In this document: piece after piece, positions 5,875-6,972 of the stretch
How the letters are laid out: the number at the start of each line of letters is the position of its first letter
How positions within the stretch are numbered: position 1 is the stretch's first letter
Assembly: GCA_902796565.1 (NCBI GenBank)
Contig: CADBPP010000067.1
Coordinates: 1 to 6,972, forward strand
DNA length: 6,972 nt
DNA from: an uncultured Eubacteriales bacterium
GTDB taxonomy: Bacteria > Bacillota > Clostridia > Eubacteriales > Anaerofustaceae
Direction of reading: 5' to 3'
Made by a program: the position numbers and the translations under genes
Notes under the pieces: model-generated
Databases searched by the model: none
The model's input: only the letters and a program-made list of their open reading frames with translations
What the model was told of the DNA's origin: nothing

Positions 5875-6927
5875 ATGCCAGTCAATAAAGACGCCATGGC
5901 CCGATACCGGATCATTGACCGGATGCTGGCCGACCCTCATAAGGATTACACCACCAAGGATATCGAGAAGGCTGTCGCCCGCGAATGTCCCAAGGTGACG
6001 ACGCGGATGATCCAGAAGGACATCAAGGCGCTGGAGGAGGCTCCCTTCGATAAGAAGATGCTCCGCGGGAAGGGCGGGCGGGGGACTGTCCGTTACGAGG
6101 ATCAGTCCACTCCCTTGTTCTACCAGGAGCTTACCTCCGACGAGGAAGACATTCTCCGTGAAGCCCTTGGCAGCCTTGGTCAGTTCGAGGGCCTCGAGAA
6201 CTTCAAGTGGCTGGAAAACCTCAAGAAGAGGCTGGACATTCCCGGGGGAAAGAAGGAGCGCCCCGTCATCTCCTTCGCCAGGAACGACATCCTGCAGATC
6301 CCTGAGAATCTCCTGGGATACCTGTATTCCGCCATTTCCAGGCGGAAGGTAATCCGGTTCGGCTACCGCCGCTTCCAGAATGTCGGACAGCCCTACTCCC
6401 AGGTGACTGTCTATCCATACCAGCTTCGTCAATACAACAACCGCTGGTTCCTCCTCTGCAATCCCATTGGGAACGAAGAGCACCCTTTCGAGCCCGAGTC
6501 AATCTACACTTATGCCTTGGACCGCATGGATGGGAAGGTTGAATACGTCGAGGAGATGCCTTTTATCGATACCCCCGTCGATATCGACGCCCGGTTCGAC
6601 GAGATTATCGGAGTGACCTACCAAAACGTGAAACAAGAGGACATCTATTTCGCAGTGAAGCCGGAGGCCGTGGGGTACGTTCTCACAAAATACCTTCATC
6701 CCTCCCAGGATGAGCTCAATCCCGAGGCAGAGAAGGAGTACAAAGCCAGGTATCCTAGCCTGAAGGATTGCAAGTTTTTCGTTATCAACTGCAGACCTAA
6801 CGTGGAGTTGTACTCGCTCTTCGCGTCCTACCGCGATTCAGTTATCATCGTCGACCCTACCGAGGTACGGGCGACGATGAGGGGACTTCTCCTGTATACA
6901 CTTAAAAACTATGACGAACTAGATTAG
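5875..6927 (+). CDS. WYL-domain transcriptional regulator
   Basis: This 350-residue cytoplasmic regulator has the usual three-part layout. An N-terminal winged helix-turn-helix occupies about residues 8-75, with VTTRMIQKDIKAL (41-53) as the likely recognition helix. The WYL domain spans about 140-225, and its signature lies in YPYQLRQYNNRWFLL, where the name motif reads W-F-L (191-193). A C-terminal WCX-type domain follows at about 255-345, ending in ATMRGLLLYTLKNY. WYL domains sense nucleic acids or nucleotide-like ligands in characterised members, and such regulators often control stress, DNA-damage or phage-defence genes. The target here is unknown. The gene has its own promoter with an inverted repeat across the -33 region, so autorepression is likely. 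The start at 5875 is favoured by the promoter spacing, and a second ATG at 5896 is possible. Length and motifs indicate an intact gene. Confidence 0.93.
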   Translation: MPVNKDAMARYRIIDRMLADPHKDYTTKDIEKAVARECPKVTTRMIQKDIKALEEAPFDKKMLRGKGGRGTVRYEDQSTPLFYQELTSDEEDILREALGSLGQFEGLENFKWLENLKKRLDIPGGKKERPVISFARNDILQIPENLLGYLYSAISRRKVIRFGYRRFQNVGQPYSQVTVYPYQLRQYNNRWFLLCNPIGNEEHPFEPESIYTYALDRMDGKVEYVEEMPFIDTPVDIDARFDEIIGVTYQNVKQEDIYFAVKPEAVGYVLTKYLHPSQDELNPEAEKEYKARYPSLKDCKFFVINCRPNVELYSLFASYRDSVIIVDPTEVRATMRGLLLYTLKNYDELD

Positions 6928-6972
6928 TTATAAAAAGGTCTGTACTGTGCATTATTATGCTTCATGATAGAC

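Noticed and set aside
5857..6483. Minus-strand open frame of 208 codons opposite the WYL gene
   Set aside because: It is a shadow of the WYL regulator gene, whose motifs and promoter support the + strand reading.
6928..6972. AT-rich tail with a short GCAT/ATGC inverted repeat
   Set aside because: The 4-bp arms are too short to support a terminator or operator, and the window ends before any downstream gene.

Overview
The window looks like chromosomal DNA from a Bacteroidota bacterium, probably Bacteroidales-like, with GC-rich coding sequence. Four things point there. The first gene fragment ends in an MreB C-terminus of Bacteroidota type. One promoter has a -7 box matching TAnnTTTG (TACCTTTG, 5847-5854). 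Starts lack Shine-Dalgarno sequences and are preceded by short leaders rich in A and C. There is also a lipoprotein with a typical lipobox. All convincing genes are on the + strand, and coding density is high. I see no tRNA, rRNA, CRISPR array, transposase or integrase.

Region 1 (1-1942) holds the end of mreB followed 4 nt later by a divergent ftsA. Neither mreC nor ftsZ, the usual partners of these genes, follows. Both genes encode actin-fold proteins, so this is an mreB-ftsA pair outside the standard mre and dcw layouts.

Region 2 (about 1943-3363) holds a 386-residue membrane-anchored protein of unknown function, probably an alpha/alpha toroid. It has a related promoter module on each side. 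The two modules (1990-2062 and 3257-3328) share a palindromic GC-rich motif, the sequence TTGAAACTTTT, a fixed 14-nt spacer, an AT-rich -7 box and GCACACA. They appear to place this gene and the next operon under one control.

Region 3 (3364-4529) is a two-gene operon. A 135-residue protein resembling the DUF6717 family overlaps by 4 nt (GTGA) a PPP-type metallophosphatase that has all the expected metal-binding motifs.

Region 4 (4571-5797) encodes a 408-residue, mostly helical lipoprotein that I do not recognise.

Region 5 (5798-6972) has a promoter overlapped by an 8-bp inverted repeat with a 7-bp spacer. It drives a complete WYL-domain transcription factor, probably autoregulated. The last 45 nt after this gene are AT-rich and show nothing I can call.

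No complete new system can be demonstrated. The best leads are the duplicated promoter module with a covarying dyad, the mreB-ftsA pair without ftsZ, and the WYL regulator with its putative operator, whose target may lie beyond the window.
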